The notes below the pieces were generated by a model. The model did no database searches. It saw only the letters and a list, made by a program, of their open reading frames with translations, and had not been told where the DNA came from. From Oceaniglobus trochenteri (GTDB lineage: Bacteria > Pseudomonadota > Alphaproteobacteria > Rhodobacterales > Rhodobacteraceae), in assembly GCF_020529025.1 (NCBI RefSeq), contig NZ_JACNMM010000007.1, positions 124,001-188,000 of the forward strand: 64,000 nt of DNA. The letters run 5' to 3'. Positions 33,912 to 43,053 of the stretch are shown here, one piece after another; position 1 is the first letter of the stretch, and every line of letters starts with the position of its first letter. The position numbers and the translations under genes are program-made.

Positions 33912-35920
33912 ACCGCGCAGAGGAAGAAGTCGGCGAATTCCACTGTGCCCTCGATCTCGGTAAGGTCCAGCATCAGCGCCACCTCGCCAAAGCCATCCGG
34001 CATCCGGCCCAAAGCGGTCGAGGCCGGGTGGGTGTTGGCGGTGTTGTTGCGAAAGACGGTCCAGTCGGTATCGACCGTGACGGGCCAGGCATCGCCCAGG
34101 GGAAGGCGCGCATCGCCGTTGAAGGATTGCAGCCGCGCCAGGACATTGCCGGGGGTGCTGCTGCGCAGGCGGAAGGACACGCCCACCTCGCCCCCCGGCT
34201 GCGCCCGCCCGAACAGCCAGATATGGCGGAACATCGGCGACACCCTGAAGCTGGTGACATCGGAGGGAAACCGCTGGAACGGCCCGGTGGCGGACTCGCT
34301 GGTGCGCAGGTCAATGGGCCCCGCGCCAAGCAGGTTGCGCGCGGCGTCGAACTGCACGATGGGGGCCATGTGCCGGGGGCGGCGTCCGCGCAGCAGGGCG
34401 GTGTCCAGCCGCCCCGCGCCCCCCGCCAGGGCACCGCTGCGGCTGCGCAGGTTGTAACTGGCCACCTCGCGCATCGAGGCCGTCGCCATGGGCGAGCGGA
34501 GCAGGAAGATGTGATCGCACTGGTTGCCCGCGTCGAATCCGGCCCCCGTCACCCCGAAAGACCCGCCCGAGATCGCCACGTTCCCCTGTCCCAGGTCGAT
34601 CAGCGGCCTGTCGGCCAGCTTGGGGCGGTTCACTTCGAGGTGGCAGCCCTGCAGGGTCAGGCGGCCCGAACCGACGAAGACCTGATCGACGAAATCGACC
34701 GCCGTGCCGAAGAGTGCGACCTCGGCATCATTGTTCAGAACCGCGATGCGCCCGCCGTCGATCACGCCACCATAGCAGGAGATCAGTTCGCCCGCGTCGC
34801 GCGCGCCGCCAAGGAAGTGCAGCCCCACCGCCTCGCAGGCGCAGCGCAGGCCGGTGGCGCGGACAAGATAGGCGCGGTGCGAAAACACCATGCCGGTGTG
34901 AAACCCCTGAACGGTCACATCCCGCAGAGCCAGACGCGAGGATCGCGCCTCGGCCATGGTTTCGAACCGCATTCCGTGCAGCCGTGTTCCCAGTCCGGGG
35001 CCCTTCACCTCCACCCCCTCCATCCAGAGGTGGCCGTACTGCGGACTTGTCTCGCCCGAGCGGACCAGAACGGCCTCGCGCCTTCCGTGGTGGTCGATGA
35101 CAAGGGAATCGATGGTCACGGCGGCGTTGGTTTCGATGATCAGGCGGGCGCCGGGCTGGGGGCCTTCGACCTCGAAATCGTGAAACCCCGGGGAAATGGC
35201 GGCGATGCCCCCCAGGGGGTGCGGGCCGTCGCCCCTGACGGTCAGTTTCAGCACCGGAAAATCGGCATGGCCCGACAGCGCGCTGACCAACAGCGACACG
35301 CGGTAGCGCCCGGGCTCTGCCAGGTTCAGGGCATGGGTCAGCGTGGCGATGCCGTCGTCGGGGCGCGCCAGCGTATCGCCCCGCCGCGTCCAGCCGTCGG
35401 CGGGCAGAATATCCCGAAGGGTGGCAAGGGGGTCGTGCAGGGCGGGTTCGGACATGTTGGAAAAATCAAGCACGGCCCCGGCTCCGCGCAGGGCCGCGCG
35501 CGTCGGATCAAGGGTCAGCTGCGTGGTGCAATGGTGGCGGGCATTGCCAAGGTCGATGACGAAGGGGCCGAAGCGCGCGGCGTGATCGCAGGCCCGTTGA
35601 ATGGCCCGTGCGGCATCGGCGCCATCGCCCGAAGCGGCGAACCAGCCGGGCCGAAGAACACCCTCGCACCCCATCCGCAACCAATGCCGCCCATCGGGTC
35701 CGGCCAGGCGCATCACGCCATCGGGCGTACCCTGGGGCGCGACGCTTTCGAACCAGCCCTGGCCGGGCAGATGAATGGGGGCATCGGTGGCGGGCAGGCT
35801 GGCAAGGCCGGCAAGATCGGCGGCGCCATCCCCCTGCGCGCGCGCAGGCAGCGCCAGCGCGCCACCCAGGGATGTGGCGACGGCCCCTGCAAGGCGGACG
35901 ACCCCGCGCCGCGAGATCAT
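33908..35920 (-). CDS. Tat-exported right-handed beta-helix protein, probable polysaccharide-modifying enzyme
   Basis: 670 aa. The N-terminus MISRRGVVRLAGAVATS has the twin-arginine motif and ends in an Ala-x-Ala site (LPARA), so it is likely exported folded. The middle part (about 90-470) has pectate-lyase-like beta-helix features: DAARAIQRACDHAARFGPFVIDLG, then many short Gly/Asp/Asn-rich rungs (VALFGTAVDFVDQVFVGSGR). The C-terminal 150 residues look like a carbohydrate-binding jelly roll. Function is not assigned: candidates are polymer lyase, epimerase or phage-tailspike-like depolymerase. ATG 35920 is preferred over GTG 35947 because of GGGGGCG upstream. Part of a three-gene minus-strand operon with two glycosyltransferases. 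Confidence 0.72.
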   Translation of the reverse strand: MISRRGVVRLAGAVATSLGGALALPARAQGDGAADLAGLASLPATDAPIHLPGQGWFESVAPQGTPDGVMRLAGPDGRHWLRMGCEGVLRPGWFAASGDGADAARAIQRACDHAARFGPFVIDLGNARHHCTTQLTLDPTRAALRGAGAVLDFSNMSEPALHDPLATLRDILPADGWTRRGDTLARPDDGIATLTHALNLAEPGRYRVSLLVSALSGHADFPVLKLTVRGDGPHPLGGIAAISPGFHDFEVEGPQPGARLIIETNAAVTIDSLVIDHHGRREAVLVRSGETSPQYGHLWMEGVEVKGPGLGTRLHGMRFETMAEARSSRLALRDVTVQGFHTGMVFSHRAYLVRATGLRCACEAVGLHFLGGARDAGELISCYGGVIDGGRIAVLNNDAEVALFGTAVDFVDQVFVGSGRLTLQGCHLEVNRPKLADRPLIDLGQGNVAISGGSFGVTGAGFDAGNQCDHIFLLRSPMATASMREVASYNLRSRSGALAGGAGRLDTALLRGRRPRHMAPIVQFDAARNLLGAGPIDLRTSESATGPFQRFPSDVTSFRVSPMFRHIWLFGRAQPGGEVGVSFRLRSSTPGNVLARLQSFNGDARLPLGDAWPVTVDTDWTVFRNNTANTHPASTALGRMPDGFGEVALMLDLTEIEGTVEFADFFLCAV

Positions 35921-35950
35921 CGGGAGCGCCCCCGAAGCGGCTGGCACGGA

Positions 35951-37186
35951 TCAGGACAGGGCACGGCAATCCTCCGATACAAGATCGGCGTACAGATCGG
36001 TATGGGCGGCAGCCCAGGTGGGCAGGTCGTTGCCCAGGGTGGCGCCCTGCGCACGCGCCCTGGCGGCCAGTTGCGCGATCAGGGCATCGTCCCCCAGGGC
36101 GCAGGTCAGGGCGCGGGTCAGGTCGGTCACGTCGCCCGCCCGAAAGCCCAGGGCCAGGCCACGTTGCACCAGATCACCCGCCGCCAGGATCGCATCCGAC
36201 AGGACCAGCGGAACCCCCGTTGCAAGGCTTTCGAAGGCGGCAAGGCAGAAAGGCTCGGGGCTTTGCGTGGCGACCACCACGACGCGGGCCTCTTGCAGGT
36301 GGCGCGCGATGTCCTCGCGCGAAGTGAAACCATGCCAGTGATGTTCGGGAAAGCCCGCCCGCAGAACCTCCAGATCCTCGCCGTTTCCGAAGAAAGAGAC
36401 GGATAGGCCCAGCCGCCGCCCGGCCTGCGCCAGATCGTGGACCCCCTTCAGCCGCTGAACCTGCCCGATATGCACGACCCCGTTCTGGGTTTCGGGCGCC
36501 CTGGCGGGGGGGCCGAAGGGCGTCACCGGATTGGCAATGGCGATCAGGTGTGCCGGGCGGATCGCGCGGGTCAGCCAGGGGCGCATTGCCTCGTTTATCA
36601 TGACGAAACGGGCCGCGCGCAGGTGTGGGCCCAGACGCGAGAACAGCATCCTGTGCCGGGTCGCCCGCCAGACCTTGTGGGCATAGGCGCGCTTGTCGCA
36701 GTTCGTCGTCAGGCAGCCGGGCGACAGGGGTACGCGCTGGCAGACCTCGGCGCGCGGAAAATCCAGGTAGCTGCCGTTCGGGCAGGCCAGGAAGAAATCA
36801 TGGGCATGGATCACGCAACGCCGGGCCACCGGGGCCAGGGCATCGAAGATCGACGGTGACAGGATGTTGGACCAGTTGTGCAGGTGATAGACGGTGCGCG
36901 GGGTATCGTTGCGGGCGATCCAGTCGCGCGCCCCTGCGGCCGCGGCGCGGTTGTAGATGCCGCGCATGGCCGCCCGCCCCGCCGACCCGACCAGCAGGGG
37001 CATCCCCCCCAGCGCCAGCCAATCGATGCCCGCCGGCGGATTCGCAGGGCCGTTGTCGCCCGCGATAAAGGTCACGGGCAGGCCCCGCGCCGCCATTCCC
37101 GCCGCGAGGGTGGTTGCAAGATAGCCGGCCCCCCCGGTGGCCGAGGAAAAGTCGTTGAGGATGACGATCCGCTCAGGGCTGGCCAT
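35951..37186 (-). CDS. Glycosyltransferase family 4 protein
   Basis: 411-aa GT-B glycosyltransferase. N-terminal domain RIVILNDFSSATGGAGYLATTLAAG has the glycine-rich acceptor loop. YHLHNWSNILSPSIF and VIHAHDFFLACPNGSY are typical of capsule and EPS enzymes. C-terminal domain NGVVHIGQVQRLKGVHDL and the EX7E region EPFCLAAFESLATGVPLV. Three Cys in a short run (CQRVPLSPGCLTTNCDKRAY) are a known feature of one GT4 subgroup. It overlaps the GT2 gene by 14 nt at its start. Sugar specificity unknown. Confidence 0.9.
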   Translation of the reverse strand: MASPERIVILNDFSSATGGAGYLATTLAAGMAARGLPVTFIAGDNGPANPPAGIDWLALGGMPLLVGSAGRAAMRGIYNRAAAAGARDWIARNDTPRTVYHLHNWSNILSPSIFDALAPVARRCVIHAHDFFLACPNGSYLDFPRAEVCQRVPLSPGCLTTNCDKRAYAHKVWRATRHRMLFSRLGPHLRAARFVMINEAMRPWLTRAIRPAHLIAIANPVTPFGPPARAPETQNGVVHIGQVQRLKGVHDLAQAGRRLGLSVSFFGNGEDLEVLRAGFPEHHWHGFTSREDIARHLQEARVVVVATQSPEPFCLAAFESLATGVPLVLSDAILAAGDLVQRGLALGFRAGDVTDLTRALTCALGDDALIAQLAARARAQGATLGNDLPTWAAAHTDLYADLVSEDCRALS

Positions 37187-38060
37187 GGCTGCCGCTTTCC
37201 AGGGTCAGGACCCGCTCGGGGTGAAGCCGTCCGCGCAGCAGATCGCCGAACGCGGCCAGATTGCCGCCCAGGCGCCCGCGACGATCGACCCAGGGTTCGG
37301 GCCAGGGGGATCGGGCGATATTGGCGGCGAGGTTGCGGGCGATCATCCGCAGGGCATGGCCCCGGCGCATGGTCCGCGCTGCCGCCAGGTAGACCGGGTT
37401 GGCCACCTGGCTATAGCCCAGCCGCCGCCCGCTGGTGCGCCCGCCCTTGGTACCCAGATGCACGCCCAGAAGGTCGCGCGCCTGCACGCATCGCCCGTAT
37501 CGGGCCGCCCGGCGGGAGAAATCCACATCCTCAAGCCAGCCATAAAGCGGCAGGCGTTCGTCAAAACGCAGACCATGGGCGCGGATCGGCGCACAGCGGA
37601 AGGCCATGTTGCAGCCGTATGCGTTGTTGACCTCGACAAGGGAGGCGTCGCGCGGCGTGGTCATGGCCCGTTCCAGGATCTGGTGTGCCTGACCCATGTT
37701 CAGCCCCGCCGTGCCGATCCCGTCGGCCAGAACGTTGCCGGTGACGATGCCGACAGCGGAATGCGCGCCCAAGAGGGCGTCAAGCCGGGCCAGGTAATCC
37801 GGGGCCATCACGAAATCATCGTCGAGGAAAAGCACCACGTCGGCATCGTCCAGCGCGGCCAGTACCGCGTTGCGCTGACGTGTCAGGCCCCTGGGGCCGG
37901 TCAGAACTTCGACACCGGGCGGAACGGGGCCCGTGTCTTCCGGCCCCGTGGCCGAAAGGATGATCCGATCGGCAGGCCGCCCCTGATGGGCAAGGTCCGC
38001 AAGGGCGCCCTGCACCACGTCAGGCCGCCCCGTGGTGGCAATGGCGACGGCGATCTTCAT
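37173..38060 (-). CDS. Glycosyltransferase family 2 protein
   Basis: 295 aa from ATG 38060. GT-A fold: IAVAIATTGRPDVVQGALADL, RNAVLAALDDADVVLFLDDDF with the DDD metal motif, NNAYGCNMAFRCAPIRAHGLRFDERLPLYGWLEDVDFSRR, where EDVDF provides the catalytic base region. An upstream in-frame extension to 38222 lacks glycosyltransferase similarity and runs through the intergenic region, so it is not used. First gene of the minus-strand operon that continues into the GT4 and beta-helix genes. Confidence 0.88.
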   Translation of the reverse strand: MKIAVAIATTGRPDVVQGALADLAHQGRPADRIILSATGPEDTGPVPPGVEVLTGPRGLTRQRNAVLAALDDADVVLFLDDDFVMAPDYLARLDALLGAHSAVGIVTGNVLADGIGTAGLNMGQAHQILERAMTTPRDASLVEVNNAYGCNMAFRCAPIRAHGLRFDERLPLYGWLEDVDFSRRAARYGRCVQARDLLGVHLGTKGGRTSGRRLGYSQVANPVYLAAARTMRRGHALRMIARNLAANIARSPWPEPWVDRRGRLGGNLAAFGDLLRGRLHPERVLTLESGSHGQP

Positions 38061-38328
38061 TTGACCCCGCGCCATATCGGCAAAACCCGCCGCATTGGAA
38101 ATACGCAGAAAAAAGGCATTCGCACCACCGTGAAATTCAATGTCTACTGAAATCGGCACCTGCGGCGCCGGGTCGGTCGCGATTCGCTTTGGCAATAATT
38201 TGACCATAGCGCATTTTTGCAAAATTTGTTAGCGTGTCGGTGATTGCACGGCTTCGAATTTCAAGGTCGCCCGATTCAGATCATTCAATCCACGGCGCAA
38301 TTTCCAATTCAACAGGGGCGAAGAATTC
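38061..38328. other. Divergent intergenic region between GT2 and GT8 genes
   Basis: 268 bp, clearly lower in GC than its surroundings (for example 38085-38125 and 38195-38235), as expected for back-to-back promoters. AGGGG precedes the GT8 start. No inverted repeat stood out strongly. Confidence 0.4.
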
Positions 38329-39324
38329 ATGTCAGTCAGTGCTCCTTTCGAAACCGATGTCGTTTACACGACAGATCCCGGTTTCGCATTGCCCACCCTT
38401 GCGTCCATTTCATCCTTGCGGCGCTGGGTTTGCGCAGGGGCCCTGCCGGTTCATGTCATGACACTGGGGTTTTCCCGGGCCCAATCCGAGGAATTTAACC
38501 GGATGGCTGCCGATCTCGGGGCCAATGTCGTTGCCATGGATGCCGCGCAGTTGGAGGAATTCAGCGATGAGCGGTTCAACAAGACCCATGTTCCCCCCTC
38601 TTGCCTGGCCCGGTTCTTCCTGGCCGAGAACCTCTCGGCCCCGGGGGGGCGGCGGATGCTCTATGTCGATGGCGACACCCTGTTCCTGGCCCCGCCCGCC
38701 CCCCTGCTGCGCCTGGGGGTCGCGCAGGACAAGCTGCTTCTGGCCGAGGATCAGTCGTTTTTCTATCGGCGCGATGCCGGGCCGACCGGCGCTGCCGTGC
38801 GACGGTACTTTGGCGATCTGGGGATCGATGGTGACAAGGGCTATGGCAATTCGGGCGTCATCCTGGGCCATTGGGAGACCTGGCGACAGCTTTCGGTCGA
38901 GGCCCTGCACTACCTGCGCGAAAACCTGGCGATCTGCCGCTACCACGATCAAAGCGCGATCAACGCGGTGATCGGGGGGCGCCGGCAGCGGCTTTCGGCC
39001 AGCTGGAACTTCCTTGTTCCCTTTCGCGACTGGGGGGTGCAGCGGGTGGCGCCGCCCCATCTGATGCATTTCGCCGGGGCCGAGAAGCCCTGGAAGGGGC
39101 GGTTGCGCAGCTCGGCCAACCACCATGCCACCTATGGCGATCTTCTGGACGGGTTGGATTCCGAGCATTTTTCGCGCGGGCTCTGGCCTGAAGAGGCGCG
39201 CAAAGGGTTGGAGCGCACGATTCTGCGGCAGCGGATCAAGAATGCGACGGTGCTGCGCCCCCGGATGCGCGCGCGCCGCCGGATGTTCGCCGAGACCGAG
39301 GCCGAGGCCCTGAAACCGGTCTAG
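38329..39324 (+). CDS. Glycosyltransferase family 8-like protein
   Basis: 331 aa. N-terminal DVVYTTDPGFALPTLASISSLRRW is the GT8 opening strand-helix. The metal-binding DxD appears as MLYVDGDTLFLAP. NSGVILGHWETWRQ and CRYHDQSAINAVIGGRRQRLSASWNFLV are the second-half motifs. HLMHFAGAEKPWKG carries the late conserved His and Lys. Retaining galactosyl- or glucosyltransferases of this kind occur in lipopolysaccharide and EPS loci. It ends in CTAG, shared on the opposite strand with the stop of the membrane polymerase gene. Confidence 0.88.
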   Translation: MSVSAPFETDVVYTTDPGFALPTLASISSLRRWVCAGALPVHVMTLGFSRAQSEEFNRMAADLGANVVAMDAAQLEEFSDERFNKTHVPPSCLARFFLAENLSAPGGRRMLYVDGDTLFLAPPAPLLRLGVAQDKLLLAEDQSFFYRRDAGPTGAAVRRYFGDLGIDGDKGYGNSGVILGHWETWRQLSVEALHYLRENLAICRYHDQSAINAVIGGRRQRLSASWNFLVPFRDWGVQRVAPPHLMHFAGAEKPWKGRLRSSANHHATYGDLLDGLDSEHFSRGLWPEEARKGLERTILRQRIKNATVLRPRMRARRRMFAETEAEALKPV

Positions 39325-40721
39325 CGTGTCTGCGCGGCGGGCATCAGTGGCAGGGCCGGGGCAACCGGCTGGGGCTGTCGCGCCGCAATGGCCAGTGCGG
39401 CTAGAAAGATCAGCGGCACACCCGGATCGGGCACCGTTGCCGCCAGTAGCATCGACACGATGACCGCCAGCGCGCCGACCCGGGCCGCCGCCAGCGTTGC
39501 CGCCTGACCGGGGGCGGCCCGTCCGCCGAAGGCCAGCCACAGGAAGACCACGAAACAGGCGGTTCCGATGATCCCGACACTGCCCAACAGCACGAAGGGC
39601 AGGCCGTTCGACCGCAACGATCCCGTGCCCGCCCCAAGGCCCCAGGTGTCGCGCAAGGCCTCAAGCCCGCCCATGGCCCAGGCCGTCCGCTCGATCCCCG
39701 AGGAGCTGCCCGATTTGTCGAGGATCAGATCGTCGATCACCGAGGAGATCATGGCCGGGGCGTCGGTCAGGGTCAAGACGGCGGCCACAGCCAGCGCTCC
39801 GGCGGCAAGGGCAAGTGCGCCTGCCAGAACGTGGCGTGGCGCGATCCGCTGCGGCATGCCAAGGATCAGCCGGGGGGTCAGCACCATGACCACAACGGCC
39901 AGCGCGACGATGCCTGTCGAGGACAGCGCGAGCATGGCAAAGGCGCCGTTTCCCAGCGCCAGCACCCCGTCACGCAAGCGGCGCGAACCGGTCCAGGCCG
40001 AGGCGAAGTAGCCGCAGAACATCGCGCTGGCCGAGCCGAAGCTGGCCGCCTCGGAAAACCCGCCGATCACCCGGGGGATGCCGCGCACCGATGCCTCGTT
40101 GGCCAGGGAATAGCTGGCGGTGCGCACGACCGAGAGAAGCGGATCAAGCGCCGCGAGATCCAGCAGCCCAAGCGCCAGGTTGACGCCGGCCGCCAGCGCG
40201 AAGCAGCGCGCCCCGAAAGCGGCGCCCCGGCGGCACAGGATTTGGCTGGCGACGATGAAGAACCCGCATGCCAGAAGGACATAGAAGGTCTGGGATATGT
40301 TTGAACTGCTTGGCCCCAGCCAGACCTTTCCCCATGAAAACTGCGTGCTGACCTTGACGCCCACCGCCCCGCGCGACAGGGCAAAGACCATGGTCTCCCC
40401 GGCAAACAGCCGCACGAGGACGGTGGCGGAAAACACCGCGTAAAGGGCAAAGGCCAGCAGGGCGAAGGTTGCCGGCGCAATCGCAATTGCCTGCCCGCGC
40501 ATCAGCCGCGACAGCAGGATCAGAACCCCGCCCGCCACCAAGGCGGCCGCGGACAGGTTGACCGCCAGCAGGGAAAGCCCGCCCACCGCCGGCAGGCCCA
40601 CCACCGCCAGCATCCCGAAGGGCATCATCGCGCAGAGGAACATCAGAAGGCGGTGCATTCCCCCCATCGCGCAGAGGCCCATGGCGACGAAGAACAGGGG
40701 AGAGATCAGGTAGAATTGCAA
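39321..40721 (-). CDS. O-antigen ligase/EPS polymerase-like membrane protein
   Basis: About 466 aa, some ten to twelve hydrophobic segments. Residues ANEASVRGIPRVIGGFSEAASFG lie in a loop as in Wzy/WaaL proteins, where an Arg-rich periplasmic loop precedes the polymerase motif; SSSGIERTAWAMGGLEALRDTWGLGAGTGSLRSNG is the second conserved loop (split across positions about 350-390). TTG 40721 is preferred because AAGGGAGAGAG lies just before it. ATG 40769 has no ribosome site. In this locus it would polymerise flipped repeat units (Wzy role) or transfer polymer. Confidence 0.78.
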   Translation of the reverse strand: MQFYLISPLFFVAMGLCAMGGMHRLLMFLCAMMPFGMLAVVGLPAVGGLSLLAVNLSAAALVAGGVLILLSRLMRGQAIAIAPATFALLAFALYAVFSATVLVRLFAGETMVFALSRGAVGVKVSTQFSWGKVWLGPSSSNISQTFYVLLACGFFIVASQILCRRGAAFGARCFALAAGVNLALGLLDLAALDPLLSVVRTASYSLANEASVRGIPRVIGGFSEAASFGSASAMFCGYFASAWTGSRRLRDGVLALGNGAFAMLALSSTGIVALAVVVMVLTPRLILGMPQRIAPRHVLAGALALAAGALAVAAVLTLTDAPAMISSVIDDLILDKSGSSSGIERTAWAMGGLEALRDTWGLGAGTGSLRSNGLPFVLLGSVGIIGTACFVVFLWLAFGGRAAPGQAATLAAARVGALAVIVSMLLAATVPDPGVPLIFLAALAIAARQPQPVAPALPLMPAAQTR

Positions 40722-41154
40722 ATCTCTCTCCCTTCCTGTCGCCCGGCCCTGAAAACAGATGATTCGCATTCAGCGATCGCAATTTACAACCCTGGGTTGA
40801 ATCCTGGCAGGGCACATCCGCAGGGCATTCCGGCTGTCGGAATATTCTGGAATATTCAGGCATCTGAAACAAGGCGATAATTCGGATTCGACCCGGCGCG
40901 GCAAACGGTTTTTTGTTGACCGTCAGGCATTTCCTGATGTTAACTCTGTTTGCAGGTTTAGAATTTTCGGGCTCTTCGACAAAGGGCCAAGCCGAACCGA
41001 CCCCACACAATGTAAAAATCCAGCCCCGAATTTCTGGAAAGCTGGTGGCGTTGATTTCAATACTGATGGCGCATTTCCAGGCTGATCAGTCAATATCATA
41101 AGGCAGGTTTCCTTATTCGCGCTTTTGCGCGTTCCTAGATTATTGGTTATCGCG
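40722..41154. other. Long AT-richer leader region upstream of the NRPS-PKS operon
   Basis: 433 bp with no convincing gene. It is lower in GC than the flanks. It contains the GAATATTC tandem at 40840-40857, a possible promoter TTGACC (40916-40921) with TTAACT about 18 nt on, an inverted repeat TCAGG-N5-CCTGA at about 40923-40937, and a small hairpin CGCGC-TTTT-GCGCG at 41118-41131 just before the first gene. Promoters for both the membrane polymerase gene (leftward) and the NRPS operon (rightward) must lie here. Confidence 0.55.
40840..40857. repeat. Tandem GAATATTC palindromes, 10 bp apart
   Basis: GAATATTC, itself an 8-bp palindrome, occurs at 40840-40847 and 40850-40857 within two copies of the decamer GGAATATTC(T/A). 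Same-face spacing of one helical turn suggests a regulator site in the NRPS-PKS leader. Confidence 0.55.
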
Positions 41155-43053
41155 ATGAATGATTTCCATTCTCTTTCTGCAATTGATGTTTCGCATCATC
41201 ATCATGATCCAGCCGCGACAATCGGCGCCCTTTTCCTGGGGCAGGTCCGGCATCGCCCTGACAAGATTGCAATTATCGAAGGGCAGCGCCGCGTCACCTA
41301 TCATGCCCTTGCCGGGCAGGCCGCCGGAGTTGCGGGGGCCCTGCGCGCGGCGGGCATTGCCCGCGGCGACAGGGTGGCCATTCTGGCACGACGCAGCATC
41401 GAAACCGTGGCGGCGCAACTGGGGGTGACGGCCATCGGCGCGGCTTTCGTACCGCTCGACCCCGCCGCGCCCAGGGGGCATCACCGTGCCGTAATGGGCG
41501 AAGCGGGGGCAGGGGCGGTTCTTGTTCACCCCGATCAGGCGGCGATGACCTCGGATCTGGCTGCCGGTCTGCCGATGCTGGAACTTGACGGAACGGCGGC
41601 GCAAACCACCGGTTTCGCGGCCCTGCTGGAGGAACCCGCCTGTCAGATCACCGCCGAAGATCCGGCCTATGTGATCTATACCTCGGGTTCGACGGGGCGG
41701 TCCAAGGGCGTGATGGTGGCCCATCGCGGGGTCTGCCGCCTTGTCCGCGGCCAGGACTATGCCGATCTTGGCCCCGATCAGGTGATGCTGAACATGGCCG
41801 CCGTCGGCTTTGATGCCAGCATCGGTGAAATCTACAGTGCGGTTCTGAACGGCGGAACGCTGGTGGTGCTGCCCGATGCCGCGCCTTCGCTGGACCGGAT
41901 CGAACAGGTGATCGCCGAGGGCGATGTGACCATCGCCTATGTCACTGCCGGGCTGTTCCACATCATCGCCGAACACCGGCCACAGCTTCTGGCGCCGCTG
42001 CAACAGGTCTTTCCCTGTGGCGATGTCCTGTCCGAGGTGCATGTCAAACGCATCCGCGCCGCCCTGCCACATCTGCGGATGATCAACGGCTATGGCCCGA
42101 CCGAGAACACCGTTTTCACCTGCTGTTTCCCCATAGGCGACGATTGGACCGGCGGCCCGGTTCCCATCGGGCGCGGGTTGAACCACGATCGCCTTTTCGT
42201 GCTGGACGACGATCTTCGCCCCCTGCCGGATGGCGAAATCGGCCAGCTTGCGGTGGGCGGGGCGGGGGTGGCGATAGGTTATCTCGGGCGGCCCGACCTG
42301 ACGGATGCGGCCTTCGTCACGCTGACGGCGGGCGGGTGTTCCGGGCGCGTCTACCTGACCGGCGACCTTGTCATGCGGGGCAGGGACGGCGTGGTGCATT
42401 TTCACGGGCGCGCCGACCGGCAGGTCAAGATCAACGGTCAGCGGGTCGAACTGGACAGTGTCGAACACGCCCTGCGCGCCGATGACGCGGTCGAGGATGC
42501 CGTCGCCGTCGCCCTGCGCCGTCCCGATGGCAGCCGACGGATCACCGCCTTTGTCAAACCGCTTGGCCCGGTCGATGACCCGGCCCCGTTCTGCGATGCG
42601 CTGCTGGGGCGGTTGCGCCGGGGGATGTCGGCCGCTGCGGTGCCCGCCCGGGTTGAGCTGCGGGGTGCCTTCCCGCTGTCGTCCTCGGGCAAGGTCGATC
42701 GCAGGGCGCTTGTCGCCACGCTGGATCAGGCAGCCGCCCCGCAATGCGCCACCGCGCAAAGCCTGCGCAGCACGATCCGCCAGGTCTGGCATGACGTGTT
42801 GGGTGGCGATCTGCCCGATGAAACCCGCACCTTCTTCGATCTTGGCGGCACCTCGCTGCAATTGATTACCGTTCATGCGCTGTTGCAGGAAAGGCTGGGC
42901 CGAAGGTTCGATATCGCCCTTCTGTTCGAAGCGCCGCGCATCCGTGATCTTGAAAGGCGGTTGGATGAGCGCGCAGCGGCACCCGACCCGATCGCCGCCC
43001 GCCGCGCCGTCATGGCCCGGGCGCGCCGCCGCAACAGGGTGGCCGCGCCATGA
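41155..43053 (+). CDS. NRPS loading protein: adenylation + peptidyl carrier (A-PCP)
   Basis: 632 aa. Selects and activates an amino or aryl acid as AMP ester and loads it on its own carrier. A domain about residues 30-510: YTSGSTGRSKG (A3), FDASIGEIYSAVLNGG (A4), NGYGPTENTVF (A5), YLTGDLVMRG (A7), GRADRQVKINGQRVELDSVE (A8), SSSGKVDRR (A10 Lys). PCP: FFDLGGTSLQL with Ser567. My hand-read pocket code is DAGYFCGVFK, which I cannot assign to a known residue. No C domain, so it is a starter module. The N-terminus contains a natural HHHH run. The ribosome site is weak. It overlaps the next gene as ATGA. The Asp at the first pocket position suggests an alpha-amino acid. Confidence 0.92.
   Translation: MNDFHSLSAIDVSHHHHDPAATIGALFLGQVRHRPDKIAIIEGQRRVTYHALAGQAAGVAGALRAAGIARGDRVAILARRSIETVAAQLGVTAIGAAFVPLDPAAPRGHHRAVMGEAGAGAVLVHPDQAAMTSDLAAGLPMLELDGTAAQTTGFAALLEEPACQITAEDPAYVIYTSGSTGRSKGVMVAHRGVCRLVRGQDYADLGPDQVMLNMAAVGFDASIGEIYSAVLNGGTLVVLPDAAPSLDRIEQVIAEGDVTIAYVTAGLFHIIAEHRPQLLAPLQQVFPCGDVLSEVHVKRIRAALPHLRMINGYGPTENTVFTCCFPIGDDWTGGPVPIGRGLNHDRLFVLDDDLRPLPDGEIGQLAVGGAGVAIGYLGRPDLTDAAFVTLTAGGCSGRVYLTGDLVMRGRDGVVHFHGRADRQVKINGQRVELDSVEHALRADDAVEDAVAVALRRPDGSRRITAFVKPLGPVDDPAPFCDALLGRLRRGMSAAAVPARVELRGAFPLSSSGKVDRRALVATLDQAAAPQCATAQSLRSTIRQVWHDVLGGDLPDETRTFFDLGGTSLQLITVHALLQERLGRRFDIALLFEAPRIRDLERRLDERAAAPDPIAARRAVMARARRRNRVAAP

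Noticed and set aside
37173-38222. Longer start of the GT2 gene at 38222
   Set aside because: The extra 54 residues show no glycosyltransferase similarity, have no ribosome site and pass through the AT-rich divergent promoter region.
40913-41101. 62-codon plus-strand frame in the NRPS leader, with a hydrophobic start
   Set aside because: TTG start without a ribosome site and no codon bias; the region carries promoter-like elements. Leader-peptide function cannot be supported.
41160-41220. HHHH run near the N-terminus of the A-PCP protein as a sign of an engineered tag
   Set aside because: Only four His within ordinary coding sequence, in natural context with the adjacent residues; nothing else points to a construct.
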